Origin: Streptomyces ochraceiscleroticus
GTDB lineage: Bacteria > Actinomycetota > Actinomycetes > Streptomycetales > Streptomycetaceae
Direction: 5' to 3'
NCBI RefSeq assembly: GCF_000720485.1
Contig: NZ_JOAX01000008.1
Coordinates: 1-64,000, forward strand
Length of the DNA: 64,000 nt
Shown: in pieces, positions 1-10,879 of the stretch
Layout: every line of letters begins with the position of its first letter
Numbering within the stretch: position 1 is the stretch's first letter
Made by a program: the position numbers and the translations under genes
The notes under the pieces: model-generated
Database searches by the model: none
The model's input: only the letters and a program-made list of their open reading frames with translations
What the model was told of the DNA's origin: nothing

Positions 1-834
1 CCCGGCGACTTCGTCATTCTGAATTGGCGTGCGGTGTGCGGGCAGTGCCGGGCGTGTCTGCGGGGGCGTCCGCAGTACTGCTTCGATACGCACAACGCCC
101 AGCAGAAGATGACGCTGACGGACGGTACGGAGCTGTCTCCGGCCCTCGGTATCGGTGCGTTCGCGGAGAAGACGCTGGTGGCGGCGGGGCAGTGCACCAA
201 GGTCGACCCGGCCGTCTCGCCCGCCGTGGCGGGACTGCTGGGTTGTGGCGTGATGGCCGGCATCGGTGCCGCGATCAACACCGGCAACGTCGGGCGGGGC
301 GACTCTGTTGCCGTGATCGGCTGCGGTGGGGTCGGTGACGCGGCGATCGCGGGTGCCCGGCTCGCCGGCGCCGCGAAGATCATCGCGGTGGACATCGACG
401 ACCGGAAGCTGGCGACCGCCGAGACGATCGGCGCCACGCACACGGTGAACTCCAAGTCCGGGGACCCGGTCGAGGCGATTCGCGAGCTGACCGGCGGCTT
501 CGGTGCGGATGTGGTCATCGAGGCGGTCGGCCGTCCGGAGACCTACAAGCAGGCGTTCTACGCCCGCGATCTGGCCGGGACGGTGGTTCTGGTCGGCGTC
601 CCGACGCCGGAGATGACGCTGGAGCTGCCGCTGCTGGACGTCTTCGGACGGGGCGGGGCGCTGAAGTCCTCCTGGTACGGGGACTGTCTGCCCTCCCGCG
701 ACTTCCCGATGCTGGTCGATCTGCACCAGCAGGGGCGGATCGACCTCGGCGCGTTCGTGACCGAGACGATCGGGATCGGGGACGTGGAGAAGGCGGGGAC
801 GGGCAGGTCTTCTCGGTCGCCGGTACGGAGCTGA
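1..834 (+). pseudogene. mscR: S-(hydroxymethyl)mycothiol dehydrogenase, cut by window start and 3'-truncated by deletion
   Basis: Zinc-dependent alcohol dehydrogenase of the mycothiol-dependent formaldehyde dehydrogenase type. The reading frame is already open at base 1, so the N-terminus lies outside the window. The structural-zinc Cys pattern [15 protein letters not shown] is intact near the start, followed by the NAD-binding GCGGVG motif of the Rossmann fold. Coding similarity runs to IGIGDVEKA near base 795; the last residues to the TGA at 832-834 ([12 protein letters not shown]) are out-of-family. The expected C-terminal 20-25 residues are gone and the DNA continues directly into the middle of a metallo-beta-lactamase gene in another frame. 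A cytosolic role in mycothiol-dependent formaldehyde or nitrosothiol detoxification is known for the family; this copy is probably impaired. A misassembly at the junction is an alternative. Confidence 0.8.
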
Positions 835-1103
835 CCGTGCTGCACACGCCGGGGCACGCGCCCGGCGCGGTGTGCCTGTACGCGCCGGCGCTGGGGGCCG
901 TGTTCACCGGGGACACCCTGTTCGCCGGCGGCCCCGGCGCGACCGGGCGGTCGTTCTCGGACTTCCCGACCATCGTCGAGTCGATCAAGGAGCGGCTGCT
1001 CAGCCTGCCGCCGGAGACGAAGGTGTTCACCGGCCACGGCGACAGCACCACCATCGGGGACGAGGCGCCGCACCTGGAGGAATGGATCGCCCGCGGCCAC
1101 TGA
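798..1103 (+). pseudogene. MBL-fold hydrolase, N-terminally truncated remnant
   Basis: From about base 798 the frame reads [23 protein letters not shown] and ends IARGH with a TGA at 1101-1103. This matches the C-terminal half of the metallo-beta-lactamase hydrolase that normally follows the mycothiol-dependent dehydrogenase. The remaining metal-ligand regions are HTPGHAPG, FTGDTLF and FTGHGDS, but the N-terminal HxHxDH metal site, roughly the first 100 residues, is missing. No start codon with a ribosome site is visible; an internal GTG at 837 would give only 88 residues. I infer one deletion of roughly 400 bp removed the end of the upstream gene and the front of this one. Catalysis is unlikely without the HxHxDH motif. 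Confidence 0.8.
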
Positions 1104-1154
1104 GCCACGGCACCACCTGCACGGCCCCTCAGCACGACCTCGCAGCACGACCCC

Positions 1155-2093
1155 TCAGGACGTCAGCCGATCCACCCGCCGCATCACCTCGCGGCAGAAG
1201 CGGCCGACGTCCTGCGGGTCGTCGGTGAACTGCGACGGCTTGATGCAGAACGTGCCGAAGCCCTGCGCCATCTGCTCCGGCACGCTCTCCAGCGCGCGGC
1301 CCAGGTCCGCGACCGCGTCCGGACCGGGGAAGACCGCCCGGGTACCGCCGATCATCTCCAGCTCGTCCATCGAGCGACCGGCCTCCGCCATCGCCGCGCG
1401 CAGCTTCTCCAGCTCCTCGGGGGCCGGCCGGCCCAGCGGGTTGAAGCCGTGGCCGTAGCGGACCAGGCGGCGCAGCAGCGGTCCGTGCAGCGAGCCGCCC
1501 CCGAACCACAGTTCCGGACCGCCGGGCCGGTACGGCTTGGGCTCCAGGTAGACGTCCTCGAAGCGGTAGTGGTCACCGTCAAAGGACGCGGGGGAGGGGC
1601 GCCAGAGCTGTTCCCATGCCGCAAGGTGCTCGTCGAGCAGCTTGCCGCGCTTGGCGAAGGGGACGTCCAGTGCCGCGTACTCGTCGCGGCTCCAGCTCAC
1701 CGTCGGCAGGACGACCAGCCGCCCCTTGCTGAGCAGGTCCAGCGTGGCCAGCTCCTTGGCGAGGACGAGCGGGTGGCGCAGCGGCGCCAGGATCGCGCCG
1801 GCGACCAGGCGCAGCCGCTCGGTGACCGCGGCGATGGCGCTGAGCAGGACGACCGAGTTGGGCCAGGGGGTGTGCGGGTCCTGGTTGCCGGGGAGCGCGT
1901 ACTCGCGCGGGTTGGGCATGACGCCGTTCGCGCCGGAGTCCGGGCCGAGGACGAGGTGCTCGCTGAGCATGACGGAGTCAAAGCCCGCGTCCTCTGCCTC
2001 GCGGGCCCAGCGGACCAGCGCTGCCAGGTCGCAGCGGCCGCCGGTCATCGTCCAGTTCTCGCTGAGGACGAGCAGCATGCGGGGGGATGTCAT
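1155..2093 (-). CDS. LLM-class F420-dependent oxidoreductase
   Basis: 312-residue luciferase-like monooxygenase-fold protein. Family features are the N-terminal barrel with SEHLVLG after AEDAGFDSVM, the segment TERLRLVAGAILAPLRHPLVLAKELATLDLLSKGRL, and ELWFGGGS further on. Such enzymes use F420 or FMN; the actinobacterial context favours F420. The substrate cannot be read from sequence. The start at 2093 (MTSPRML) is chosen because the frame further upstream lacks family similarity and would run through the operator-like repeats of the intergenic region. It is divergent from the glutamine amidotransferase at 2238, and a repeated palindrome between them suggests joint control. Confidence 0.8.
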   Translation of the reverse strand: MTSPRMLLVLSENWTMTGGRCDLAALVRWAREAEDAGFDSVMLSEHLVLGPDSGANGVMPNPREYALPGNQDPHTPWPNSVVLLSAIAAVTERLRLVAGAILAPLRHPLVLAKELATLDLLSKGRLVVLPTVSWSRDEYAALDVPFAKRGKLLDEHLAAWEQLWRPSPASFDGDHYRFEDVYLEPKPYRPGGPELWFGGGSLHGPLLRRLVRYGHGFNPLGRPAPEELEKLRAAMAEAGRSMDELEMIGGTRAVFPGPDAVADLGRALESVPEQMAQGFGTFCIKPSQFTDDPQDVGRFCREVMRRVDRLTS

Positions 2094-2121
2094 ACGGCGG
2101 CCTCCGGGGATCGGCGTTCTT

Positions 2122-2206
2122 GTTTGATCCCAAACGGTAAGCCGGGGAGCCGGGTGGCTCAAGGGGTGCGGCGCGCCTGTGGGTGCCAGTAAATTTGAAC
2201 CCAAAC
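2122..2206. promoter_or_regulatory. Paired operator-like motif between divergent genes
   Basis: Two near-identical copies of (G/A)TTTGAWCCCAAAC occur at 2122-2135 and 2193-2206. Each is an interrupted palindrome: GTTTG-ATCC-CAAAC, and ATTTG-AACC-CAAAC with one mismatch. They are AT-richer than the surroundings and lie in the 144-bp gap between divergently transcribed genes, as expected for a repressor acting on both. No regulator gene is adjacent, so the binding protein is unknown. Confidence 0.5.
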
Positions 2207-2237
2207 GACATCTCCGTACGAAGTGAACGAGGTCCCC

Positions 2238-2973
2238 GTGACGAAGCGCGCCCTGGTCATCGCCCACGACCATCTCTCCGCCGCCGGCCATGTCGGCGAC
2301 CGGCTGGCGCAGCGCGGATACGCGCTCGACGAGCTGCTCGTGGTCCCCGCCGAGCGGTACGCGACTCCGGACGTCGAGCCCCGATTTCCGGCGGCCGCCG
2401 AATATGACCTGATCCTGTCGCTCGGCGCGCCCTGGTCGGTGAACCGCATGAACGAGTGGATACGGGCCGAGCTGGACCTGCTGCGGGACGCACGGCGCCT
2501 GGGGATACCCGTGCTCGGCATCTGCTTCGGCGGGCAGTTGCTGGCCGCCTCACTGGGGGGGCTCAATTGAGCGCGCCCCGCGCTTCGAGCTCGGCTGGAC
2601 GGAGGTCGAGGCGGAGGAGCCGGGGCTGGTCGGGCCGGGGCCGTGGTTCCAGTTCCACGGGGACCGCTGGCTGCTCCCGGAGGCCGTACCGGAGGAGGGT
2701 GGCGCCGGTCTGCCGCTCCGCGAACTCGCGCGCAATGGGGTCGCCTCGCAGGCGTTCGTCTGCGGGCGGTCGTTGGGCGTGCAGTTCCATCCGGAGCTGA
2801 CGCCGGGGGTGCTGCGGGCCTGGTTCGACGGCGATGACACGGGTGTCGCGGAGTCGCTCGGCGCCGACCCCGATGCGCTGGTCAAGGAGGTGCGGGCGGC
2901 GCTCCCCGAGGCGCGGGAGCGGGCGTACGCGCTCGTGGACGCCTTCCTGGGGCGGGTGGCGACGGCGGGATGA
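2238..2973 (+). pseudogene. Class I glutamine amidotransferase-like protein, interrupted by a frameshift
   Basis: The first part (GTG at 2238, reading MTKRALVIAHDH) carries the nucleophile-elbow sequence GICFGGQ with the catalytic Cys; the second part carries GVQFHPE with the catalytic His and Glu. They are in different frames. The break falls in a run of seven G at about 2555-2561: with six G the frame reads ASLGGSIERAPRFELGW and continues smoothly to the TGA at 2971-2973, about 244 residues in total. As sequenced, translation stops at 2570. A GTG at 2223 is an alternative start. Either a real homopolymer mutation or a sequencing error. If restored, it would be a stand-alone glutaminase-type amidotransferase of unknown partner. 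Confidence 0.75.
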
Positions 2974-3362
2974 CAGGGGCGTTACCTGTCCGCCGACGGG
3001 TCCGAATCGTGGGATCGGGGGGCCTCGGAGCGCGTGATTCTCGCCACCCTTGATAAGGGTCGCGCTCAGATGAGCGTTTCATCGGGGTTCTATGTCTCCA
3101 AGGCTGGCACTGGGTGCCACGACTCTTGAGTTCAGATGATCAAGGCAACCGTCGCGCTCCGTGCGGAACCAGCCATGATCACCCGCACCTTCCGGAGTCA
3201 TTGCTTCATAAGGTGAATGCATGGTGCCGAGACAGGCGACTTTCGATCTGTTGGCTGACGCCGGGTTACAAGCGCATGTCGACCGAGTGGACGTACCCAG
3301 ACGCCTTCGATCTGGGTATGTTCCTCGCCGTCAGGGCAGCCCGTCCGCGAGGAGTCAGTCCC
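2974..3362 (+). other. Long non-coding leader upstream of ppdK
   Basis: 389 bp without a convincing gene. An open frame runs in from 3114, but its first 83 codons do not resemble the dikinase family. A perfect short inverted repeat TGGCAC-TGG-GTGCCA lies at 3105-3119. The nonamer TTCGATCTG occurs twice, at 3242-3250 and 3306-3314, the second followed by GGTATGTT, a possible -10 region. An AGGAG ribosome site sits just before the GTG at 3363. No known riboswitch was recognised. Confidence 0.4.
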
Positions 3363-6101
<2,739 letters not shown>

Positions 6102-6165
6102 CCCGAGGACAGGGCAGCGCTGAGCCGCTGACCCCCTGAGCACGTCTGCCGACCGGTGCACGAAA

Positions 6166-6219
6166 CTCCGGTCGGCAGGCGGTACAACGGCCGGTTTCCC
6201 GGCCTGCAGACGACCGGAG
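6166..6219 (+). terminator. Nested hairpin downstream of ppdK
   Basis: Outer arms CTCCGGTCG (6166-6174) and CGACCGGAG (6211-6219) are perfectly complementary and enclose further complementary GC-rich segments, including GGCCGG-TTTC-CCGGCC. It begins about 65 bp after the ppdK stop. It could be a terminator part, an mRNA 3'-stabilising structure or an operator; there is no T-tract after it. Confidence 0.5.
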
Positions 6220-6272
6220 CCGCTGTATGGGCCCCCGACCCTCAGCCTGTGGGCGGCTCCGGCTCGCTGAAA

Positions 6273-6312
6273 CGAGGGCGGCACCTGTGCGGAGGTGCCG
6301 CCCTCGCCTTTT
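6273..6312 (+). terminator. Rho-independent-like terminator of ppdK
   Basis: Perfect 14-bp stem: CGAGGGCGGCACCT at 6273-6286, loop GTGCGG, AGGTGCCGCCCTCG at 6293-6306, followed by CCTTTTCC. This is the clearest terminator of the region and isolates ppdK. The 484-bp gap from 6102 to 6585 holds this and the preceding hairpin; in its remainder (6313-6585) I see no gene. Confidence 0.8.
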
Positions 6313-6585
6313 CCGGACTCCCCCCTCGGGAGCTGCCGCCGCCAGCTCGGCCCGGGCGGCGGCCTTCGGCGGGTAGCGGGACGGCCGGTGATGACTCGTC
6401 ACCCCCCACGGGTCCGAGCAATCCGTGCCATCCGTATCGCCACCGAATTGAGCAACAGCATTCCGGGAGTTCGTCCCCGGCGCGACCCTTTTCAAGTCTG
6501 GCCAAAAGTCCGTGGTGACGCCACGTGGCCGTGTGCATACTCAAGTGCTCGGGGGCCGACAACGGATGGCGATGGTGGGGTTTCG

Positions 6586-7593
6586 GTGCTGCGCGTCCAT
6601 TTCAGTGGACCGGATCTGGCCCGCGTGCGGATCGCCGCACGCCCTGATGTGCTGTGGGAGACCGTTTTAAGTTTTCACCGACTTCGTGACCGGCAGGGTG
6701 GTACGACGCTGAACGAATGGCGTACCGAAACCCGCTCCCGGTTGAATGGTGAAACACGTTATCTCGCCCCGCTGATACCGTCCAAGGGATATTTTCCCGA
6801 TTTCCTGACGCCCCCCGAGGGACTGCTCGGAATCGATGACGCACTCGCCGCGCTCAAGGCGACTCCGACCCCGCGGCTGCACAGGGACCTCACCCGGCTG
6901 ACCGAGGGCCGCCCGCCCCAGCCGTGGCTGCGCGACCTCGCGCAGGGCGACACCCGGCCGCTGCACCGGCTGGCCGGCGTCCTGCGGCACTACCACGACG
7001 CGGCCATCGCGCCGTACTGGCCGCACCTCCAGGCCCGTATCGAAGCGGACCGGGCGACCCGCGGCCGGGCCCTGCTGGACGGCGGCGCCGACCGGCTGCT
7101 CGGCTCGCTGCCGCCGATGATGCGCTGGCGGCCGCCCGTCCTGGAGGCGGACTACCCGGTCGACCGCGACCTGCGCCTGGACGGGCGCGGGCTGCTGCTG
7201 GTCCCGTCGTTCTTCTGCCGCCGTACCCCGGTCACCCTGTTCGACCCGGAGCTCACGCCCGTCCTGGTCTACCCCGTCGAGCACCAGGCGCCGCGGCCCA
7301 CGGCCCCCGCGGCGCCGGGCCGTTCGCTCGGCAAGCTCGTCGGCCGCACCCGCTCCGCGATCCTGCGGGGCATCGGCGGCGGCTGCACCACCAGCGAACT
7401 GGCCCGGCGCGCCGAGGTGTCACTGGCCTCCGCGAGCCAGCACGCGACCGTACTGCGCGAGGCCGGACTCCTGGTCACCCTGCGCCAGGGCAACGCGGTC
7501 CTGCACACCCTCACCCCGCTGGGCGCAGCGCTGATCAGGGGCGGCGCTCCGGCGGACCGGGTATCGGCGGCTACGCCCGGAACGGCCCCGTGA
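6586..7593 (+). CDS. ArsR-like winged-helix transcriptional regulator
   Basis: 335 residues from GTG 6586 (VLRVHFSGPDLARVRIA). The N-terminal 240 residues resemble the actinobacterial effector-type domain often annotated DUF5937, including LSFHRLRDRQGG. The C-terminal region (RSAILRGIGGGCTTSELARRAEVSLASASQHATVLREAGLL) is a clear winged helix-turn-helix of the ArsR group. No metal-binding Cys pair of classical ArsR sensors is present. The start is uncertain; no closer in-frame ATG fits the family. Its last 23 bp overlap the 3' end of the convergent gene. Target genes are unknown; autoregulation would be usual. Confidence 0.75.
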   Translation: MLRVHFSGPDLARVRIAARPDVLWETVLSFHRLRDRQGGTTLNEWRTETRSRLNGETRYLAPLIPSKGYFPDFLTPPEGLLGIDDALAALKATPTPRLHRDLTRLTEGRPPQPWLRDLAQGDTRPLHRLAGVLRHYHDAAIAPYWPHLQARIEADRATRGRALLDGGADRLLGSLPPMMRWRPPVLEADYPVDRDLRLDGRGLLLVPSFFCRRTPVTLFDPELTPVLVYPVEHQAPRPTAPAAPGRSLGKLVGRTRSAILRGIGGGCTTSELARRAEVSLASASQHATVLREAGLLVTLRQGNAVLHTLTPLGAALIRGGAPADRVSAATPGTAP

Positions 7594-8731
7594 CCTCGTA
7601 GGTGATGCCACCGGACGAGCTGCCGGTCGTGCCGCGCTGGCTGGAGAAGTACAGCCGCTTGCCGTCCGGCGAGAACGCCGGACCGGTGATCTCCGAACCC
7701 GACTGGCCGTTGACCCGCAGGAACGGCGCCACGACGTCGTCCGGCGTGATCACGCAGATCTCCATGTTGCCGCCGTCCTCGGCGACGTAGAGGTCGCCCG
7801 AGGACGCGCCGGTGACGTTGTCGACCCCGGTCAGCGGCGCGTTTCCGCCGCTGACGAGGGAGTCGTCGTACGCCAGCTCGTACGTGTTGTCCGCCAGGTT
7901 CAGCTGCCAGAGGCGGTTGTCGCCCTTGGTGGTGAACCACACCGTGTCGTTGGCGTAGTGGCAGCCCTCGCCGCCGTTGAAGTGCTTGGCGCCGGACACC
8001 TGGGTACGGGTGGTGGTCGGCGAGCCGTCCGGGTCGGGCACGTTCGTCCAGCTGAAGGAGCCGGCCGTGGCGGTTCCCGCGACCAGCACCTGGAGCACGC
8101 CCGCCGACAGATCGCCCCACGTGGTCGGCACGAAGCGGTACAGGCAGCCGTCCGACTCGTCCTCGGTCAGATAGACGGCCTTGCGCACCGGGTCGGCGGC
8201 GGCCGCCTCGTGCTTGAACTTGCCGAGCGCGTCCCGGCGGACGGCCGCCTTCACCCCGTACGGATCCGTTTCGTACACCGCGCCGAGCGAGACCTCCTCG
8301 CAGGAGAGCCAGGTGTTCCACGGGGTTCTGCCGCCCGCGCAGTTCTGCCGGGTGTTGGAGAGAATGCGGTATGCGCCGGTGATCGCACCGGTCGCGCCGA
8401 ACTTCACCGCGCTGACGCCGCCGCCCGGGTTGATCTCCGAGTTGGAGACATAGATCCAGCCCGTGCCGTCGGCGAAGCAGGCACCGCCGTCGGGGGCGTT
8501 GTGCCAGGTGTAGCCGGTGCTGCCCACGTTCTGGCCGGACCGGGCGATGACCCGGCTGGTGAAACCGGCGGGAAGCTGGATGCCGTTGGCGTCCGCGGCG
8601 CCGAGCGCGCCGTACGGGCCGGCGCCCGGCTGGGCGGGTGCGGCGTAGGCGGCGCCGGGCATCAGGGCGCCGGCGAAGGCGGCCGCCGAGGCACCGATGA
8701 CGGCTCCGCGCAGGAAGGTACGACGTTCCAC
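7571..8731 (-). CDS. Tat-exported DUF839/PhoX-like phosphatase-family protein
   Basis: 386 residues. The N-terminus VERRTFLRGAVIGASAAAFAGALMPGAAYAAP is a twin-arginine signal with the RR pair, a hydrophobic stretch and an AYA-type cleavage site, so the product is exported folded. The mature part resembles the DUF839 (PhoX-like) beta-propeller family, with segments such as TPWNTWLSCEE, YLTEDESDGCLYRF and KHFNGGEGCHY. Acidic residues in those segments could bind Ca2+/Fe3+ as in PhoX, but phosphatase activity is inferred. GTG 8731 is chosen because GGAG lies five bases upstream; GTG 8737 would overlap that site. It is convergent with the regulator before it, with stop regions overlapping by 23 bp. 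Confidence 0.8.
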   Translation of the reverse strand: MERRTFLRGAVIGASAAAFAGALMPGAAYAAPAQPGAGPYGALGAADANGIQLPAGFTSRVIARSGQNVGSTGYTWHNAPDGGACFADGTGWIYVSNSEINPGGGVSAVKFGATGAITGAYRILSNTRQNCAGGRTPWNTWLSCEEVSLGAVYETDPYGVKAAVRRDALGKFKHEAAAADPVRKAVYLTEDESDGCLYRFVPTTWGDLSAGVLQVLVAGTATAGSFSWTNVPDPDGSPTTTRTQVSGAKHFNGGEGCHYANDTVWFTTKGDNRLWQLNLADNTYELAYDDSLVSGGNAPLTGVDNVTGASSGDLYVAEDGGNMEICVITPDDVVAPFLRVNGQSGSEITGPAFSPDGKRLYFSSQRGTTGSSSGGITYEVTGPFRA

Positions 8732-8854
8732 GGTCACTCCACGTGTGTCGGGAGAGCCCCGGCCGCCGGGCGGCGGCCGGGGTGGCGCGAAGTGCACGCT
8801 AGGAGCGCCGAGTTGACGTGGTGCCAACAAGTGGTGACGAGGGGCCGGACAGTC

Positions 8855-9793
8855 CTACTGCGGCCGGTCGCCCGCGATCGCGACCCGCTCGGCGACCCGT
8901 CCGTGCGGGGCGTAGTCGGCCACCGCGTAGTGCTGCGTCGCCCGGTTGTCCCAGAACGCCACGTCGCCCGCCTGCCAGCGGAACCGCACCTGGTACTCCG
9001 GCACATGGGCCTGCTGGAACAGCAGTCGCAGCATCCGGTCGCTCTCCGCCCGGTCCCAGCCCACGATGCGGGTGGTGAAGGAGGTGTTGACGAAGAGCAT
9101 CTTCCGGCCGGTCTCCGGGTGCCGGCGCACCACCGGGTGCTCGACCGGCGGGAACTGCTCCTGGAGCGGGGCGAGCCGCTCGGCCGGGTAGAAGCGCGAG
9201 AAGCCGGGGATGAAGTCGTGCACGGCGCGGGCGCCGTCGATGCGGTCCTTCACCTCCTGCGGCAGGTTGTCGTAAGCGGCCGCCATGTCGGCCCACATCG
9301 TGTCCCCGCCGAACGGCGGCACCTCACGGAGCTGGAGCACCGCGCCCAGCGCCGGCCGCTCCCGGAAGGTCACGTCCGTGTGCCAGACGTTCTCGAAGGT
9401 GGGCGCCGTGGGGTCCTTTTTGTCGAACCGCACCACCTCCTCGGTGGCCCCGCGCGCCAGCAGCGGATTGGTCTCCAGCTCGCCCCAGTTGCGGGCGAAA
9501 GCGGCCTGCGCGCCGGAGGTCAGGTGCGCGCCGCGGAAGAACAGCACCTTCCACTCCAGCAGCGCCCGGTTCAGCTCGGCGTGCAGCGCGTCGCCCAGCG
9601 GCCGGGACAGGTCCACGCCGCGGATCTCGGCGCCGATGGTGCGGCCCTGCGGCACGACCTCGAAGCGCTCGTACGGGCGGGGCTCCCAGCCCTCGGGCAG
9701 CCGGTTCAGGACGCGTACGCCTTCGTAGAGGCCGTCGGCGGGGATGCGGTGGTCGCGCAGGACAGGGGCGGTGGGTACGGCGATGGCCGTCAT
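8855..9793 (-). CDS. TauD/TfdA-family Fe(II)/2-oxoglutarate dioxygenase
   Basis: 312 residues, the usual family length. The iron facial triad is visible: HxD in VWHTDVTF and the distal His in NRATQHYAV, with the 2-oxoglutarate-binding Arg in GRVAERVAI. An AGGAGGA ribosome site precedes the ATG at 9793. Enzymes of this family oxidise taurine, sulfonates, alkyl sulfates or unrelated substrates; the substrate here is not evident. It lies 243 bp downstream of a sugar-type ABC importer in the same direction, which could form one operon, although that importer is not of the sulfonate class. Confidence 0.88.
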   Translation of the reverse strand: MTAIAVPTAPVLRDHRIPADGLYEGVRVLNRLPEGWEPRPYERFEVVPQGRTIGAEIRGVDLSRPLGDALHAELNRALLEWKVLFFRGAHLTSGAQAAFARNWGELETNPLLARGATEEVVRFDKKDPTAPTFENVWHTDVTFRERPALGAVLQLREVPPFGGDTMWADMAAAYDNLPQEVKDRIDGARAVHDFIPGFSRFYPAERLAPLQEQFPPVEHPVVRRHPETGRKMLFVNTSFTTRIVGWDRAESDRMLRLLFQQAHVPEYQVRFRWQAGDVAFWDNRATQHYAVADYAPHGRVAERVAIAGDRPQ

Positions 9794-10036
9794 CTGGTCC
9801 TCCTGAAGAGACAGAGGTGGCAGGAAGGAGAAGGGCGAAAAAAGCGGAGAAAGGGGAAAAGGGGGAGAAAGCCGGAGCGGACGGGCTCAGCGGCAGGAAC
9901 AGACCGGGGGAGAACCCACCCGGCCACGGCGGCTCAGGAAGCTGAGACCGCGGGGCGCGCACTCACCGCGGGGGCCGCAGAACTGCGGCTCCTGCTCACG
10001 GGAGGTCGGTCGCGCCATCATGGTGTGCACCGTACA
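9794..10036 (-). other. Intergenic region with a purine-rich tract
   Basis: 243 bp between the ABC permease stop and the dioxygenase start. It holds an unbroken run of 26 purines at 9846-9871 inside a wider A/G-rich zone (about 9811-9880), unusual in this GC-balanced sequence. On the transcribed (minus) strand this is a pyrimidine-rich 5' leader of the dioxygenase. No gene or clear promoter seen. Confidence 0.4.
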
Positions 10037-10873
10037 TCAATCGTCGATGCCTGTCCGCTCCACCCCGGCCACGATGTACCGCTGCAGCAGGAAGAAGACC
10101 AGGATCAGCGGCAGGATCGAGACCGCGGCCGCCAGGAACAGCTCGTGCAGATTGACGTTCTGCGCGGTCGTGAACGTCGACAGTGCCACCTGCACCGTCC
10201 ACGCCTCCCGGTCCTGGCCGATCACCAGCGGCCACAGGAAGGCGTTCCACGCCCCGATGAAGACGATCGTGCCGACCGCCGCGAACACCGGCCGCGAGTT
10301 CGGCACCACCACCCGCCAGTACGTCCGCCAGTACCCCAGCCCGTCCACCCGCGCCGCGTCCTCCAGCTCGCGCGGGAAGCCGAGGAAGTACTGCCGGAAG
10401 ATGAAGCACGCGAAAGCGGAGAAAAGGGTGGGAATGATCAGGCCGCGCAGGGTCGAGATCCAGCCGAGGGAGGAGACCAGCACGAAGCTGGGCACGAAGG
10501 TGACCGCGGCCGGGACCATGAGCGTGCCGAGGATCGCGTAGAAGACCGCGTTCGCGTGCCGGTACGGGATGCGGGCCAGGCCGTACCCGGCCAGCGAGGC
10601 CAGCAGCAGTGTGCCCAGCGTCGTGGCCACCGCGATCACCGTGGAGTTCAGCAGCGCGCGGGCCATCGGCAGGTTCGGGTCCGCGAACAACTCGGCGATG
10701 TTGCCCCACTGCAGCGCGCGCGGGAAGAACGTCCAGTCCGGCGCGGTGATGTCCGCCTCGGTCGCCAGGCCGTTCCGCACCAGCAGGTAGAACGGGATCA
10801 GGAAGAGGAGGGCCAGGGCGATCAGCAGGACCAGGCGCAGCGCCCGCCCGGCCCGTACCAGAGCGTTCTCCAC
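10037..10873 (-). CDS. Carbohydrate ABC transporter permease (MalG type)
   Basis: 278-residue inner-membrane permease with about six hydrophobic segments. The EAA loop that contacts the ATPase is EDAARVDGLGYWRTYWRVVVP at about residues 170-190. The ending ERTGIDD and the length are typical of the second permease of CUT1 systems. The ATG at 10873 follows the stop of the other permease by six bases, so the pair is probably translationally linked. With the solute-binding protein and first permease it forms a sugar or sugar-derivative importer; the substrate is unknown. In streptomycetes such systems commonly use the shared ATPase MsiK, which fits the absence of an ATPase gene here. Confidence 0.9.
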   Translation of the reverse strand: MENALVRAGRALRLVLLIALALLFLIPFYLLVRNGLATEADITAPDWTFFPRALQWGNIAELFADPNLPMARALLNSTVIAVATTLGTLLLASLAGYGLARIPYRHANAVFYAILGTLMVPAAVTFVPSFVLVSSLGWISTLRGLIIPTLFSAFACFIFRQYFLGFPRELEDAARVDGLGYWRTYWRVVVPNSRPVFAAVGTIVFIGAWNAFLWPLVIGQDREAWTVQVALSTFTTAQNVNLHELFLAAAVSILPLILVFFLLQRYIVAGVERTGIDD

Positions 10874-10879
10874 GAGAGC

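Noticed and set aside
3114..3362. 83-codon N-terminal extension of ppdK
   Set aside because: No family similarity; a ribosome site stands just before GTG 3363, where similarity begins soon after.
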